Shown: piece by piece, positions 8,614 to 16,464 of the stretch | Position numbering within the stretch: position 1 is the stretch's first letter | How the letters are laid out: each line of letters begins with the position of its first letter | Source: Streptomyces sp. NBC_01750 | GTDB lineage: Bacteria > Actinomycetota > Actinomycetes > Streptomycetales > Streptomycetaceae | Assembly (NCBI RefSeq): GCF_035918095.1 | Contig: NZ_CP109137.1 | Coordinates: 8,372,001 to 8,436,000, forward strand | DNA: 64,000 nt | Direction of reading: 5' to 3' | Translations under genes and position numbers: made by a program | Notes under the pieces: model-generated | What the model was told of the DNA's origin: nothing | What the model saw: the letters and a program-made list of their open reading frames with translations, nothing else | Database searches by the model: none

Positions 8614-9629
8614 CGGTCTACTCGCCGGCCGTGGGCGGCATCGGGATCCTGGGCACCGGGTCGTACCTGCCCGAACAGGTCATGTCCAACGAGGTGGTCG
8701 GGGCCCGCGCCGGGGTGAGCGCCGAGTGGATCGAGCGCAAGACCGGCATCGTCGAACGGCGCTACGCGGCCGGTCACGAGGCGGCGTCCGACCTCGCAGT
8801 GGAGGCCGCCGTCCGGGCACTGGACGACTCCGGCACCGACGCGGCCGACATCGCCTGGATCGTCGTCGCCACATCCACCCCCGACCATCCCCAGCCGGCC
8901 ACTGCCGCGTTCGTCCAGCACCGGCTGGGCGCGCACGGTGCGGCCGCGTTCGACGTGAACGCCGTGTGCAGCGGTTTCATCGCTGCGCTGCACACCGGAG
9001 CCAGGCTGCTGGCCGCGCCCGGGAGTGATGGCGGACGGCGCCGCGCTCTGGTCATCGGCAGCGAGGTCTACTCCCGCATCATCGACCCGGCCGATCGCAG
9101 GACGGCGCCGCTGTTCGGCGACGGGGCCGGGGCCGTGGTGCTCGGTTCCGTCACCGAGGGACGCGGGCTGGTGGGCACCGCCATGCGCACCGACGGGCAT
9201 CTGCACGCGCTGATCGGTGTGACGGCGGGCGGCAGCAGGAAGCCCGCCTCGGCCAAGACCGTCGACCGCGGCGACCACTTCTTCCGTATGCAGGGGCGGG
9301 AGGTGCGGGACTTCGTCGTCCGGGAACTGCCGGACGTGGTGGCGGGCACGCTCGCCGCTTTCGGGGTACCGGCGGACGAGGTCGACCACTTCGTACCGCA
9401 CCAGGCCAACGGGGAGATGCTCCGCGGCGTGGTCGGCGCGCTCGGGCTTACCTCGGCGCGGACGCATCTGCCGGTGGACCGGCACGGCAACACCGGCGCC
9501 GCCTCGATTCCCCTGGCGCTCGACCACGCGTGCCGTCAGGGTGCCGTGGCCGATGACGAGACGGTACTGCTGGCCGGGTTCGGCGGCGGGATGACGACGG
9601 GGGCGGTCCTGCTGCGCTGGGGGCGCTGA
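8610..9629 (+). CDS. 3-oxoacyl-ACP synthase III (FabH-like, KASIII)
   Basis: A 339-residue thiolase-fold condensing or acyl-transferring enzyme. The catalytic triad is intact: Cys in NAVCSGFIAAL, His in FVPHQANGEML and Asn in RHGNTGAASIPLAL, with GFGGGMTTGAVLLRW at the end. In polyketide clusters such proteins prime a synthase with an acyl-CoA or make the first condensation. Here it may supply a starter to the N-terminal ACP of the 46205 protein (inference), or serve a fatty-acid-like side chain. It is coupled to the upstream thioesterase by an ATGA overlap. A perfect 20-bp palindrome follows the stop. Confidence 0.93.
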   Translation: MTVYSPAVGGIGILGTGSYLPEQVMSNEVVGARAGVSAEWIERKTGIVERRYAAGHEAASDLAVEAAVRALDDSGTDAADIAWIVVATSTPDHPQPATAAFVQHRLGAHGAAAFDVNAVCSGFIAALHTGARLLAAPGSDGGRRRALVIGSEVYSRIIDPADRRTAPLFGDGAGAVVLGSVTEGRGLVGTAMRTDGHLHALIGVTAGGSRKPASAKTVDRGDHFFRMQGREVRDFVVRELPDVVAGTLAAFGVPADEVDHFVPHQANGEMLRGVVGALGLTSARTHLPVDRHGNTGAASIPLALDHACRQGAVADDETVLLAGFGGGMTTGAVLLRWGR

Positions 9630-9642
9630 GCCGGTCATGGCG

Positions 9643-9662
9643 CCGACAGGACGTCCTGTCGG
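9643..9662 (+). terminator. Palindrome after the KASIII gene
   Basis: A perfect 20-bp inverted repeat (CCGACAGGAC and its complement) lies 14 bases after the stop and is followed by CCTTTCGG. A loop-less perfect dyad could fold as a hairpin in RNA. It sits between convergent genes, so bidirectional termination is plausible. Confidence 0.55.
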
Positions 9663-9683
9663 TCCTTTCGGCCGCGCGTCGCA

Positions 9684-9716
9684 GCTATTTCGCCGCTATT
9701 TCGCCGCTATTTCGCG
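9684..9716. repeat. Three tandem 11-bp repeats between convergent genes
   Basis: GCTATTTCGCC occurs at 9684 and 9695 and again at 9706 with the last base changed. The repeats are more AT-rich than their surroundings and lie downstream of both the KASIII gene and the SARP gene. No protein-coding role is apparent. Confidence 0.8.
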
Positions 9717-9737
9717 GCGGGTTCGCGGCGGGGCTGG

Positions 9738-10751
9738 TCACGGTGTGCCGGGCAGGCCCGCCACCAGGGCGTCGAAGCGCCGTGCCAGCGCCTGCTGTTC
9801 GCCCGTGAGTTCCACGATCCGCCGTTGCAGCCTGGCGATCTCGCCGCTCAGGCCAGGTGGGGGAGGGGGCGTCAGCTCGAGGGGCGGAGGGGACAGCGCG
9901 GCCAGGCCGGGGTGGTGGTTCAAGATCGCCTCCATCCGTCCGCGCAGCGCCGGGCCGGGCTCGACGCCGATGGCCTTGACCAGGCGGTGGCGCGCCCTTT
10001 CGTAGACGCCCAGCGCCTCGGCCTGCCGGCCGCACCGGTAGAGGGCGACCATCAGCAGGTCGTAGAACCGCTCGTGCAGCGGGTGATCGGCAGTCAGTTT
10101 CTCCAGCTCGCCGGTGATCTCGCCGTGCTGCGCGCTGCGCAGACTCGCCTCGTAGAGCGTCTCCAGCGTGGTCAGCCGGTTCTCCTCCAGGCGGTCGGCC
10201 TCCGCCGTGCAGAGCGGTCCGTATCTGCTGTCCTGGAGCGCGGGGCCGCGCCACAGGGACAGGGCCCGGCGCAGCAGTTCGGTGGCGTGACCGGGGTCCG
10301 TGGCGATCGCCGCGCGCCCCTGCGCGGACAGCCGGTGGAAGTGCTGCACGTCCGTGGTGGCCGGGCCCAGGCTCAGCAGATAGCCCGACGGCCAGGTGGT
10401 GATCCACTCGTGGTCCGGCGCGCAGGGTCCGCCCCTGGAGGGCAGCAGCTTGCGCAACCGTCCCACATGGGCCTGGAGCGCGTTCGCGGCGTTCGACGGG
10501 GTCTGCTCGCCCCACAGTTCCTCGATGAGCCGGTCGGTGGAGATCATCTGATCGGCCAGTACGACGAAGATGGAGAGCAGGGCACGCTGCTTGGAGCCGG
10601 GCGGCACGATGTGCGCACCGCGGTGGCCGTCGTGTATCTCCACCGGGCCCAGGAGGCGGAACTCCGTCTTTCCGTCGCTCTCGTCCTTCGTGTCCCTCGC
10701 GTCGTACCCGGCAGCGGCCGGGGCCGCCGGGCCGACGCCGGTGACGGTCAC
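9738..10751 (-). CDS. SARP-family transcriptional regulator with C-terminal coiled coil
   Basis: A Streptomyces antibiotic regulatory protein of 337 residues. An OmpR-type winged helix (FRLLGPVEIHDG, LLSIFVVLADQMISTDRLIEELWG, NALQAHVGRLRKLL) comes first, followed by the bacterial transcription activation domain (LSLWRGPALQDS, RLEENRLTTLETLYEASL, ALYRCGRQAEALGVYERARHRL). The tail carries a proline run (ELTPPPPPGL) and then a heptad-like EIARLQRRIVELTGEQQALARRF, predicted coiled coil and so probably dimerising. GTG 10749-10751 is taken as start because it overlaps the TGA of the upstream thioesterase gene (GTGA); longer frames run inside that gene. Likely an activator acting on TCGAGC/TCAAGC heptamers in this window. 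Confidence 0.88.
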   Translation of the reverse strand: MTVTGVGPAAPAAAGYDARDTKDESDGKTEFRLLGPVEIHDGHRGAHIVPPGSKQRALLSIFVVLADQMISTDRLIEELWGEQTPSNAANALQAHVGRLRKLLPSRGGPCAPDHEWITTWPSGYLLSLGPATTDVQHFHRLSAQGRAAIATDPGHATELLRRALSLWRGPALQDSRYGPLCTAEADRLEENRLTTLETLYEASLRSAQHGEITGELEKLTADHPLHERFYDLLMVALYRCGRQAEALGVYERARHRLVKAIGVEPGPALRGRMEAILNHHPGLAALSPPPLELTPPPPPGLSGEIARLQRRIVELTGEQQALARRFDALVAGLPGTP

Positions 10752-11479
10752 CGCGGCACCGCGTGCCGGGACACGGCGAGGGCAGAGCGGATGTCCTGGG
10801 TGATTCGGCCGGTCAGCGGGGCGGGGTCGGGCTGGAAGTAGAAGTGTCCGCCATCGAACAGGTGCATACCCAGGAACCGTTCGGTGCGCTCTGCCCAGCC
10901 GGCGAGGCGCTCGGGCTCCGCCACCGTGTCCCGGGTGCCTCCGAAGACCGACAGCGGTACGGGCAGCGGTGCCGGGTCGGGCGCGGGGCGCCAGTTCTCC
11001 ACGAGCCGCAGGTCGGTGCGGATGGCGGGCTCGAACAGCTCCCACAGCTCGGGGTCGTCGAGTACGAACGAGGGAGTGCCGCCCATCACGGCCAGTTCGC
11101 GGCGCAGGCCGGCGTCGGACAGCAGATGGCGTCGGGAGCCGTCGCCGCCGGGGCGGGGCGTGCCGCGTGCCGACAGGCCGAGCCAGAAGGGCGGCGTGCG
11201 GCCCTGCGCGAGCAGCCGACGGGTGAGTTCGTACGCGACGAGGCCGCCCATGCTGTGGCCGAACAGGGCGTAGGGGCCGTTCAGTTCGGGACCGAGCTCG
11301 TCGAGGAAGTGGTCCACCAGCTCGTCGGCGTCCCCGATGGGCGGCCGGTCGGCCAGCATCCCGCGGCCGGGGGCGTCCACCAGCCGTAGCTCCCAGTCGG
11401 CCGGGAAGCGGCCGGGCCAGTCGCGGTACAGCAGATGGGAACCACCGGCGTGGTGGAACACGAACAGGCGCACTTCCAT
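10748..11479 (-). CDS. Type II thioesterase (second of three)
   Basis: A 243-residue editing thioesterase: LFVFHHAGGSHLLYRDWPGRF, GHSMGGLVAYELTRRLL with the nucleophile Ser, and the catalytic His in LFDGGHFYFQPD. ATG 11477-11479 is preceded by GGAGTG at proper spacing; upstream in-frame codons look non-coding. It heads a two-gene minus-strand operon with the SARP, coupled by GTGA, and faces the second SARP across a 258-bp gap. It is quite different in sequence from the thioesterases at 7849 and 12742, so it is not a recent duplicate. Confidence 0.92.
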   Translation of the reverse strand: MEVRLFVFHHAGGSHLLYRDWPGRFPADWELRLVDAPGRGMLADRPPIGDADELVDHFLDELGPELNGPYALFGHSMGGLVAYELTRRLLAQGRTPPFWLGLSARGTPRPGGDGSRRHLLSDAGLRRELAVMGGTPSFVLDDPELWELFEPAIRTDLRLVENWRPAPDPAPLPVPLSVFGGTRDTVAEPERLAGWAERTERFLGMHLFDGGHFYFQPDPAPLTGRITQDIRSALAVSRHAVPR

Positions 11480-11551
11480 AGTCACTCCGTCGACGGTCGG
11501 TTCAGTCGGATTCCGGACAGTAACGCGTGTCGCACGGCTCCGACTGGTATT

Positions 11552-11569
11552 GCGAGCCCGGCTCAAGCG
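11552..11569 (+). promoter_or_regulatory. Putative SARP box between divergent thioesterase and SARP genes
   Basis: Heptamers GCGAGCC (11552) and TCAAGCG (11563) are exactly 11 bp apart, the arrangement SARPs bind. The 18 bases match the site at 45992 at 16 positions. A further CAAGCGTTC direct repeat (11564 and 11576) and CTTGAG at 11584 make a denser, partly palindromic region. Could control either the SARP at 11738 or the thioesterase operon. Confidence 0.6.
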
Positions 11570-11737
11570 TTCGCACAAGCGTTCTTGAGTAGGTGTCCCG
11601 GCTTGCGGAAGCCCGCAATTGGAAGCTCACTCGACCGCCGCTCGAGAACTCGCGGGCGGTGGTGCCGGGGCGGTTAGCGTGCAGAGCGCCGACGGCTATC
11701 AGCCATCGACGGAACTCGACAAGGTACGGAGGAAACC

Positions 11738-12559
11738 GTGGAGATTCAGGTTCTTGGCCCGTTGAGTGCCGACGTAAAAGGGGTATCGATCGTTCCGACC
11801 GCGGGCAAGCCACGGCAGATTCTTGCCTTGCTCGCCTTCTATCCGGGCCGGGTCATGCCCGTGCCCACCCTCATGGAGGAGATATGGGGCACCAACCTGC
11901 CCCAGAGCGCCATGACTACGCTGCAGACCTACATCCTGCAGCTGCGCCGACGTCTGGGCACCGCGATGGGTCCGGACGCGCCCGGCACGGCGAAGGAGGT
12001 CCTCGTCACCCGGCACGGCGGCTACCTGCTGCAGATTCCGCCGGAGAGCGTCGACGTGTACCACTACGAGAAGCTGGTGGCCGCGGGCCAGAGCGCCTTC
12101 GACGAAGCCGAGGACGAGAAGGCCGCGGGACTGTTCCGCGACGCGCTCGCCAAGTGGAACGGCTCCGCGCTCGTGGACGTACGGGTCGGGCCGATCCTGG
12201 AGATCGAGGTCATGCGGCTGGAGGAGAGCCGGCTCGGCACGGTGGAGCGGCGCATCGACGCCGAACTCCGTCTGGGCAGGCACACCGAACTGCTCGCCGA
12301 GCTCACCGAACTGATAGCCCGTCACCCGCAGCACGAGGGGCTCCACTCCCAGGCGATGGTGGCGCTCTACCGGTCGGGCCGCCAGGCCACGGCGCTGGAC
12401 GTCTACCGCAAGCTGAGGGCGCGGCTGATCGAGGAGCTGGGCGTCGAGCCCTCGCCGCAGTTGCAGCGGCTGCACCAGGCGATGCTCGCGGTCGACCCGG
12501 CGCTGGACGTCATGTGCGGACCGCGCCGTACCTCCACCTTCGACCTGTACGCGGCCTGA
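11738..12559 (+). CDS. SARP-family transcriptional activator (short form)
   Basis: A 273-residue regulator of the minimal SARP layout. The winged-helix DNA-binding part (MEIQVLGPLSAD, LLAFYPGRVMPVPTLMEEIWG, TTLQTYILQLRRRL, TRHGGYLLQI) is followed by a transcription activation domain (RDALAKWNGSALVDVRVG, RLEESRLGTVERRIDAEL, ALYRSGRQATALDVYRKLRARL, ELGVEPSPQLQRLHQAML). It starts with GTG at 11738 behind GGAGGA. Length and order match pathway-specific activators of the ActII-ORF4/DnrI kind. Four candidate binding sites exist in this window (11552, 12627, 22124, 45992), one right upstream of its own gene. Confidence 0.92.
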   Translation: MEIQVLGPLSADVKGVSIVPTAGKPRQILALLAFYPGRVMPVPTLMEEIWGTNLPQSAMTTLQTYILQLRRRLGTAMGPDAPGTAKEVLVTRHGGYLLQIPPESVDVYHYEKLVAAGQSAFDEAEDEKAAGLFRDALAKWNGSALVDVRVGPILEIEVMRLEESRLGTVERRIDAELRLGRHTELLAELTELIARHPQHEGLHSQAMVALYRSGRQATALDVYRKLRARLIEELGVEPSPQLQRLHQAMLAVDPALDVMCGPRRTSTFDLYAA

Positions 12560-12626
12560 GGCCTGCCGCCGGGCCGCCGGGCCGACAGGTCTGCGCGTCG
12601 CCCGGCGCGTGCGCGGCGTGCGCTCT

Positions 12627-12658
12627 TCGAGCGGATCTCGAGGCGTGTCGCCGACGCT
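12627..12658 (+). promoter_or_regulatory. Putative SARP-dependent promoter of the third thioesterase gene
   Basis: TCGAGCG at 12627 and TCGAGGC at 12638 are 11 bp apart. Exactly 8 bp after the second heptamer comes GACGCT (12653-12658), a possible -10. The same hexamer at the same spacing occurs at 22161. It lies about 85-115 bp before the ATG at 12742. Confidence 0.65.
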
Positions 12659-12666
12659 CAGGACCC

Positions 12667-12727
12667 GTGCACCTGTGCGGTCATTACGTGTGTACCTGTG
12701 CACCTCTGCGGCCGTGCACCTGTCGAG
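12667..12727 (+). repeat. Three imperfect 14-bp repeats in the leader of the third thioesterase gene
   Basis: GTGCACCTGTGCGG at 12667, GTGCACCTCTGCGG at 12698 and GTGCACCTGTCGAG at 12714 lie between the putative SARP promoter and the start codon. Spacing is uneven (31 and 16 bp). Each contains the GTGCAC dyad. Could be an operator or a replication-slippage product. Confidence 0.6.
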
Positions 12728-12741
12728 GAAGGACGCCAGCG

Positions 12742-13503
12742 ATGTCCGAAGACCAGCCGGTGCGGATCCACTGCTTCGCGCATGCCGGAGCGGGAGTCTC
12801 TTCCTTCTACAGCTGGACGGAGTCGCTGGGCCCGGACGTCCGGGCCCAGCCGATGCTGCTGCCCGGCAGGGAAGGCAGGCGCGGCGAGCCCCGGGTGACC
12901 GGCCGTGAGGCGCTGCTGGCCGACCTGGCGGGGCTGTTCGCCGATCCGGAGCCCGGACCGTACGTGCTGTACGGGCACAGCCTGGGCGCCATGATCGCCT
13001 ACACGTTGACCCGTGCGCTGCACGAGGCCGGACTGCCCGGCCCCGCTCTCCTCGCCGTGGGTGCCTGTCCGCCGCCCGACGCCGCCTCCGGTCTTTCCGA
13101 CGCCTGCGCGGCGCCGGACGAAGAGCTTCTGCGTCTGCTCGAGGAGGTGGACGGTGTGCCCGAGGGGGCTGCCCCCGGCGGCTTCTGGTACCGGGCCGTC
13201 ATGCCGGTTCTCCGCGACGACCTCGCCCTGGCCAGCTCCCTGCGGACCGCAGCCCGTAAGCCGGTGGTCGGCGGGCCGCTGTCCGTGCCGCTGCTGGTGG
13301 TGTCCGGCGCGGACGACCCGCTGGCGCAGCCCGAGACCATGGCGGGCTGGCGGCGCTGGACCGAAGGACGGGTGGTCACCCGCACTGTGCCCGGCGGTCA
13401 CTTCTTCGTACGCGACCGTGAACTGCCCCGGCTGCTCGGACGGGCCTGCCGTGTCGTACGGCGCGCCACAGCAGGCCTGGTGCCGGCCGGCGTACAGACC
13501 TGA
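12742..13503 (+). CDS. Type II thioesterase (third of three)
   Basis: A 253-residue editing thioesterase: IHCFAHAGAGVSSFYSW, GHSLGAMIAYTLTRAL with the nucleophile Ser, VVSGADDPLAQPE with the acid, and VPGGHFFVRDRE with the His. ATG 12742 follows GAGGAAGGA by about ten bases. It stands behind a SARP-like site (12627) and so is probably co-induced with the synthases. The last about 20 residues (TAGLVPAGVQT) look unstructured. Downstream lies the ACP-like remnant, 62 bp away. Confidence 0.92.
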   Translation: MSEDQPVRIHCFAHAGAGVSSFYSWTESLGPDVRAQPMLLPGREGRRGEPRVTGREALLADLAGLFADPEPGPYVLYGHSLGAMIAYTLTRALHEAGLPGPALLAVGACPPPDAASGLSDACAAPDEELLRLLEEVDGVPEGAAPGGFWYRAVMPVLRDDLALASSLRTAARKPVVGGPLSVPLLVVSGADDPLAQPETMAGWRRWTEGRVVTRTVPGGHFFVRDRELPRLLGRACRVVRRATAGLVPAGVQT

Positions 13504-13565
13504 TCACCAGGCGGACGGCGGACCTGACACGGACCGCACTGCCACCGCAGAAGGAGGGCCCCTGC

Positions 13566-13754
13566 GTGGACCGGATCGAACTCACCGAACTGACCGCCCT
13601 GCTGTGTGAATGCGCGGTCCAAGCCGAGGGGCTCGGCCTGGACGGCGACGTCCTGGACGCCCGGTTCCTCGATCCGGTCGACGACGCGCCCGCGCTGTTT
13701 CGGGCCGTCGGTATCGGCGAGCGCGGCACCGGGCGCGACGACGGCCCGGGATAG
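13566..13754 (+). CDS. Acyl-carrier-protein-like small protein lacking the attachment serine (probable remnant)
   Basis: GTG at 13566 follows AAGGAGG and opens a 62-codon frame. LTALLCECAVQAEGLGLDGDVLDARFLD closely follows the first two thirds of type II PKS carrier proteins (LL-ECA-EG-LDGDILDTPF-DLGYDSLAL). The phosphopantetheine DSL motif is replaced by DAP (VDDAPALFRAVG), and the protein then ends in GTGRDDGPG, missing helices II-III. It cannot carry a prosthetic group. Either a decaying carrier gene or a decoy protein. An IS-end-like sequence begins two bases after its stop, so truncation by a transposition event is possible. The similarity is read by eye. Confidence 0.55.
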   Translation: MDRIELTELTALLCECAVQAEGLGLDGDVLDARFLDPVDDAPALFRAVGIGERGTGRDDGPG

Positions 13755-13756
13755 AC

Positions 13757-13782
13757 CTAGGCCGTGTATCGAAAATGGATCC
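13757..13782 (+). mobile_element. Solitary insertion-sequence end (scar)
   Basis: The 26 bases starting CTAGGCCGTGTATCGAAAA differ at only three positions from those at 21690-21715, where the same sequence forms the left end of an IS5-type element with a transposase gene. Here no transposase follows, so it is a scar or solo end. CTAG may be the target site. Confidence 0.65.
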
Positions 13783-13795
13783 GGGACACTCAGGA

Positions 13796-13809
13796 CGCTC
13801 GTGTGAGCG
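13796..13809. promoter_or_regulatory. Small inverted repeat upstream of the UvrA-like gene
   Basis: CGCTC and GAGCG flank a GTGT loop about 60 bp before the GTG start at 13867. It could be an operator or part of a short terminator. The arms are only 5 bp, so this is tentative. Confidence 0.35.
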
Positions 13810-13866
13810 AGGCCCGGTGACGGCGCCTGTCGCGCGGTTCCCGGCGCGATCAGGTAATCAGGAACG

Positions 13867-16335
13867 GTGAACAAGGACGCGACCGACCCCTTCGTGCATG
13901 TCCGGGGCGCCAGTGAGAACAACCTGCGGAACATCGATGTCGACGTTCCGCGGGACGCGATGGTCGCCTTCACCGGCGTCTCCGGTTCGGGCAAGTCCTC
14001 GCTCGCCTTCGGCACGCTCTACGCGGAGGCCCAGCGGCGCTACTTCGAGTCCGTAGCACCGTACGCCCGAAGGCTGTTGCAACAGGTCGGCGCACCACAC
14101 GTGCAGGAAATCACCGGACTGCCACCGGCCGTGGCCCTGCAGCAGCGACGCGGGTCGCCCAGCTCGCGCTCGACGGTCGGCACCATCACCACACTGTCCA
14201 ATCTGCTGCGCATGCTGTACTCCCGCGCCGGCACCTATCCGCCCCGGGCCGCACGGCTGGAAGCCGAGTCGTTCTCACCCAACACCGCGGCCGGCGCCTG
14301 CCCGAAGTGCCACGGACTGGGCGTCGTGCACGACGTCGCCGAGGACCTGCTCGTCCCGGACCCCTCGCTGAGCATCCGCGAGGGGGCGATCGCCGCCTGG
14401 CCGGGCGCCTGGCAGGGCGCCAACCTGCGCAGTGTCGTGAACGGCCTGGGTATCGACATCGACCGACCGTGGCGCAGGCTCAGGAAGAAGGACCGGGACT
14501 GGCTGCTGTACACGGACGAGCAGCCCTCCGTGTACATCGAGCCGGAGGAGGACCGCGTCGACTACGGCTACCAGGGCAAGTTCTGGAGCGCCCGCAAGCA
14601 CGTCATGCACGTCCTCGCCGACTCCAAGAGCGAGAAGATGCGCGAACGGGCGCTCCGGTTCGTCAGGAGTGTGCCCTGCCCCGAGTGTCACGGCAGCGGA
14701 CTGCGGCCCGAGGCGCTCGCCGTGACCTTCGCCGGACGTTCCATCGCCGAGATCAACGCGATGCCGCTGACCGAGGTCGTGGCGCTGCTGCGGCCCGTCG
14801 CGGGGCGGTCCGAGGCCGACGCCACCACGTCGACCGCCCGATCCGGGGAGACGACCGAGGTCGCGGTCCGGATTTGCGGCGATCTGGTCGCACGGGTCGA
14901 CGTACTGCTCGACCTGGGCCTCGGATATCTCAGCCTCGGGCGCCGCTCGACGACCCTGTCGCCCGGCGAGGCGCAGCGCCTGCGGATCGCCACCCAGCTG
15001 CGCTCGGGGTTGTTCGGCGTCGTCTACGTCCTTGACGAACCCTCCGCGGGCCTGCACCCGGCTGACGCGGAACCGTTGCTGGACGTGCTGGACCGCCTCA
15101 AGGCGGCGGGCAACTCGCTGTTCGTCGTGGAGCACGACATGGACGTCGTACGGCGGGCGGACTGGGTGGTCGACATCGGCCCCGGCGCGGGCGAGGGCGG
15201 CGGACGCGTGCTGTACAGCGGCCCGGTCGCCGGTCTTGAGCGGGTCGGGGAGTCGGCCACGAGCCAGTACCTGTTCGGGCGCGCCCAGCCGCTCGATCAC
15301 CGCCCGCGCACACCGCACGGCTGGCTGCACCTGACCGGCGTCTCCCGCCACAATCTGCACGACGTGTCCGTCGACGTACCGCTCTGCGTACTGACGGCGG
15401 TGACGGGCGTGTCCGGTTCCGGAAAGTCGACGCTGGTGACGCAGGTGCTCGCCGAGGTCGTACGCGGCCACCTCGGACTCGTACCCGAGGAGCCCGACGA
15501 GGCGCAGCTGGAGGTCGACGTCCAGGACGCGTCGGGGGTCGAGTCGTTCGACCGGCTGGTCCGGGTCGACCAACGGCCCATCGGGCGAACTCCCCGGTCC
15601 AACCTGGCCACGTACACGGGGATGTTCGACGCGGTGCGCAAGCTGTACGCGGCGACGGACGAGGCCAGGGCACGCGGCTACCCGGCCGGGCGGTTCTCCT
15701 TCAACGTGCCCGAAGGACGGTGCGAGACCTGCCAGGGGGAAGGATTCGTCGCGGTGGAACTGCTGTTCCTGCCCGGCACCTACGCGCCGTGCCCGACCTG
15801 CCAGGGCGCCCGGTACAACGCCGAAACGCTGGAAGTCACCTACCGCGGCAAGAACATCACGGAAGTGCTGGCGCTGTCCGTCGACGCCGCCGCCAAGTTC
15901 CTGTCCGCCGTCCCGGCCGCCTCCCGCAGTCTGGAGACATTGCGCGAGGTGGGACTGGGATACCTGCGGCTGGGCCAGCCCGCGACGGAGCTCAGCGGTG
16001 GTGAGGCGCAACGCATCAAACTGGCCACCGAACTGCAGCGAGCCCGCCGCGGGCACGCGCTCTACCTGCTCGACGAGCCGACGGCGGGGCTGCACCCCTC
16101 GGACATCGCGCTGCTGCTGCGACAGCTGCACCGGCTCGTCGACGCCGGCAACACGGTCGTCCTCGTCGAGCACGACCTGGACACGGTCGCCACCGCCGAC
16201 TGGGTCATCGACCTCGGGCCGGGCGGCGGCGACGCGGGCGGGCGGGTGATCGCGGCGGGCCCGCCGGCCAAGGTCGCGAGGGCCCGCCGCAGCGCCACCG
16301 CGCCCTATCTCGCGGCCCGGCTCGCGCGCTCATGA
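13867..16335 (+). CDS. UvrA-like ABC ATPase (excinuclease A paralog, likely self-resistance)
   Basis: An 822-residue soluble twin-ATPase. Two nucleotide sites are visible: Walker A GVSGSGKSSLAFGTLYAEAQRRY and GVSGSGKSTLVTQVLAE; signatures LSPGEAQRLRIATQL and LSGGEAQRIKLATEL; Walker B VYVLDEPSAGLHP and LYLLDEPTAGLHP. Zinc-type cysteine pairs occur (CPKCHGLG, CPECHGSG, CETCQGEG, CPTCQGA). It is shorter than the about 950-residue housekeeping UvrA, as in class II UvrA proteins such as DrrC, which protect producers against DNA-binding products. GTG 13867 starts the conserved FVHVRGASENNLRNIDV region. If it belongs to the cluster, the product may act on DNA, but it sits at the edge of the non-biosynthetic block, so this link is uncertain. 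Confidence 0.9.
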   Translation: MNKDATDPFVHVRGASENNLRNIDVDVPRDAMVAFTGVSGSGKSSLAFGTLYAEAQRRYFESVAPYARRLLQQVGAPHVQEITGLPPAVALQQRRGSPSSRSTVGTITTLSNLLRMLYSRAGTYPPRAARLEAESFSPNTAAGACPKCHGLGVVHDVAEDLLVPDPSLSIREGAIAAWPGAWQGANLRSVVNGLGIDIDRPWRRLRKKDRDWLLYTDEQPSVYIEPEEDRVDYGYQGKFWSARKHVMHVLADSKSEKMRERALRFVRSVPCPECHGSGLRPEALAVTFAGRSIAEINAMPLTEVVALLRPVAGRSEADATTSTARSGETTEVAVRICGDLVARVDVLLDLGLGYLSLGRRSTTLSPGEAQRLRIATQLRSGLFGVVYVLDEPSAGLHPADAEPLLDVLDRLKAAGNSLFVVEHDMDVVRRADWVVDIGPGAGEGGGRVLYSGPVAGLERVGESATSQYLFGRAQPLDHRPRTPHGWLHLTGVSRHNLHDVSVDVPLCVLTAVTGVSGSGKSTLVTQVLAEVVRGHLGLVPEEPDEAQLEVDVQDASGVESFDRLVRVDQRPIGRTPRSNLATYTGMFDAVRKLYAATDEARARGYPAGRFSFNVPEGRCETCQGEGFVAVELLFLPGTYAPCPTCQGARYNAETLEVTYRGKNITEVLALSVDAAAKFLSAVPAASRSLETLREVGLGYLRLGQPATELSGGEAQRIKLATELQRARRGHALYLLDEPTAGLHPSDIALLLRQLHRLVDAGNTVVLVEHDLDTVATADWVIDLGPGGGDAGGRVIAAGPPAKVARARRSATAPYLAARLARS

Positions 16336-16464
16336 CGACGGCGCGAGGGGCTGAGCGTCGGTCAGCCGGGTTCGGGGCGCAGGGTCGCGCGCGTCGTCAT
16401 GCCGCGTTCCAGCTTGTGGCGGATATCGCTCGCGAGGTGCCCCGTCTGGGCCCATTCCGCCGGG

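Noticed and set aside
4422..9716. Short tandem repeats (4422-4457, 9684-9716) as CRISPR-like arrays
   Set aside because: Units of 9 and 11 bp without spacers; no cas genes.
11593..12741. Long in-frame extension upstream of the third thioesterase
   Set aside because: Overlaps the SARP gene in another frame; ATG 12742 has its own ribosome site and begins the conserved fold.
16336..16464. Minus-strand fragment reading HLASDIRHKLERGMTTRATL
   Set aside because: Too short, no start context and no recognisable family; possibly the end of a lost gene but not supportable.
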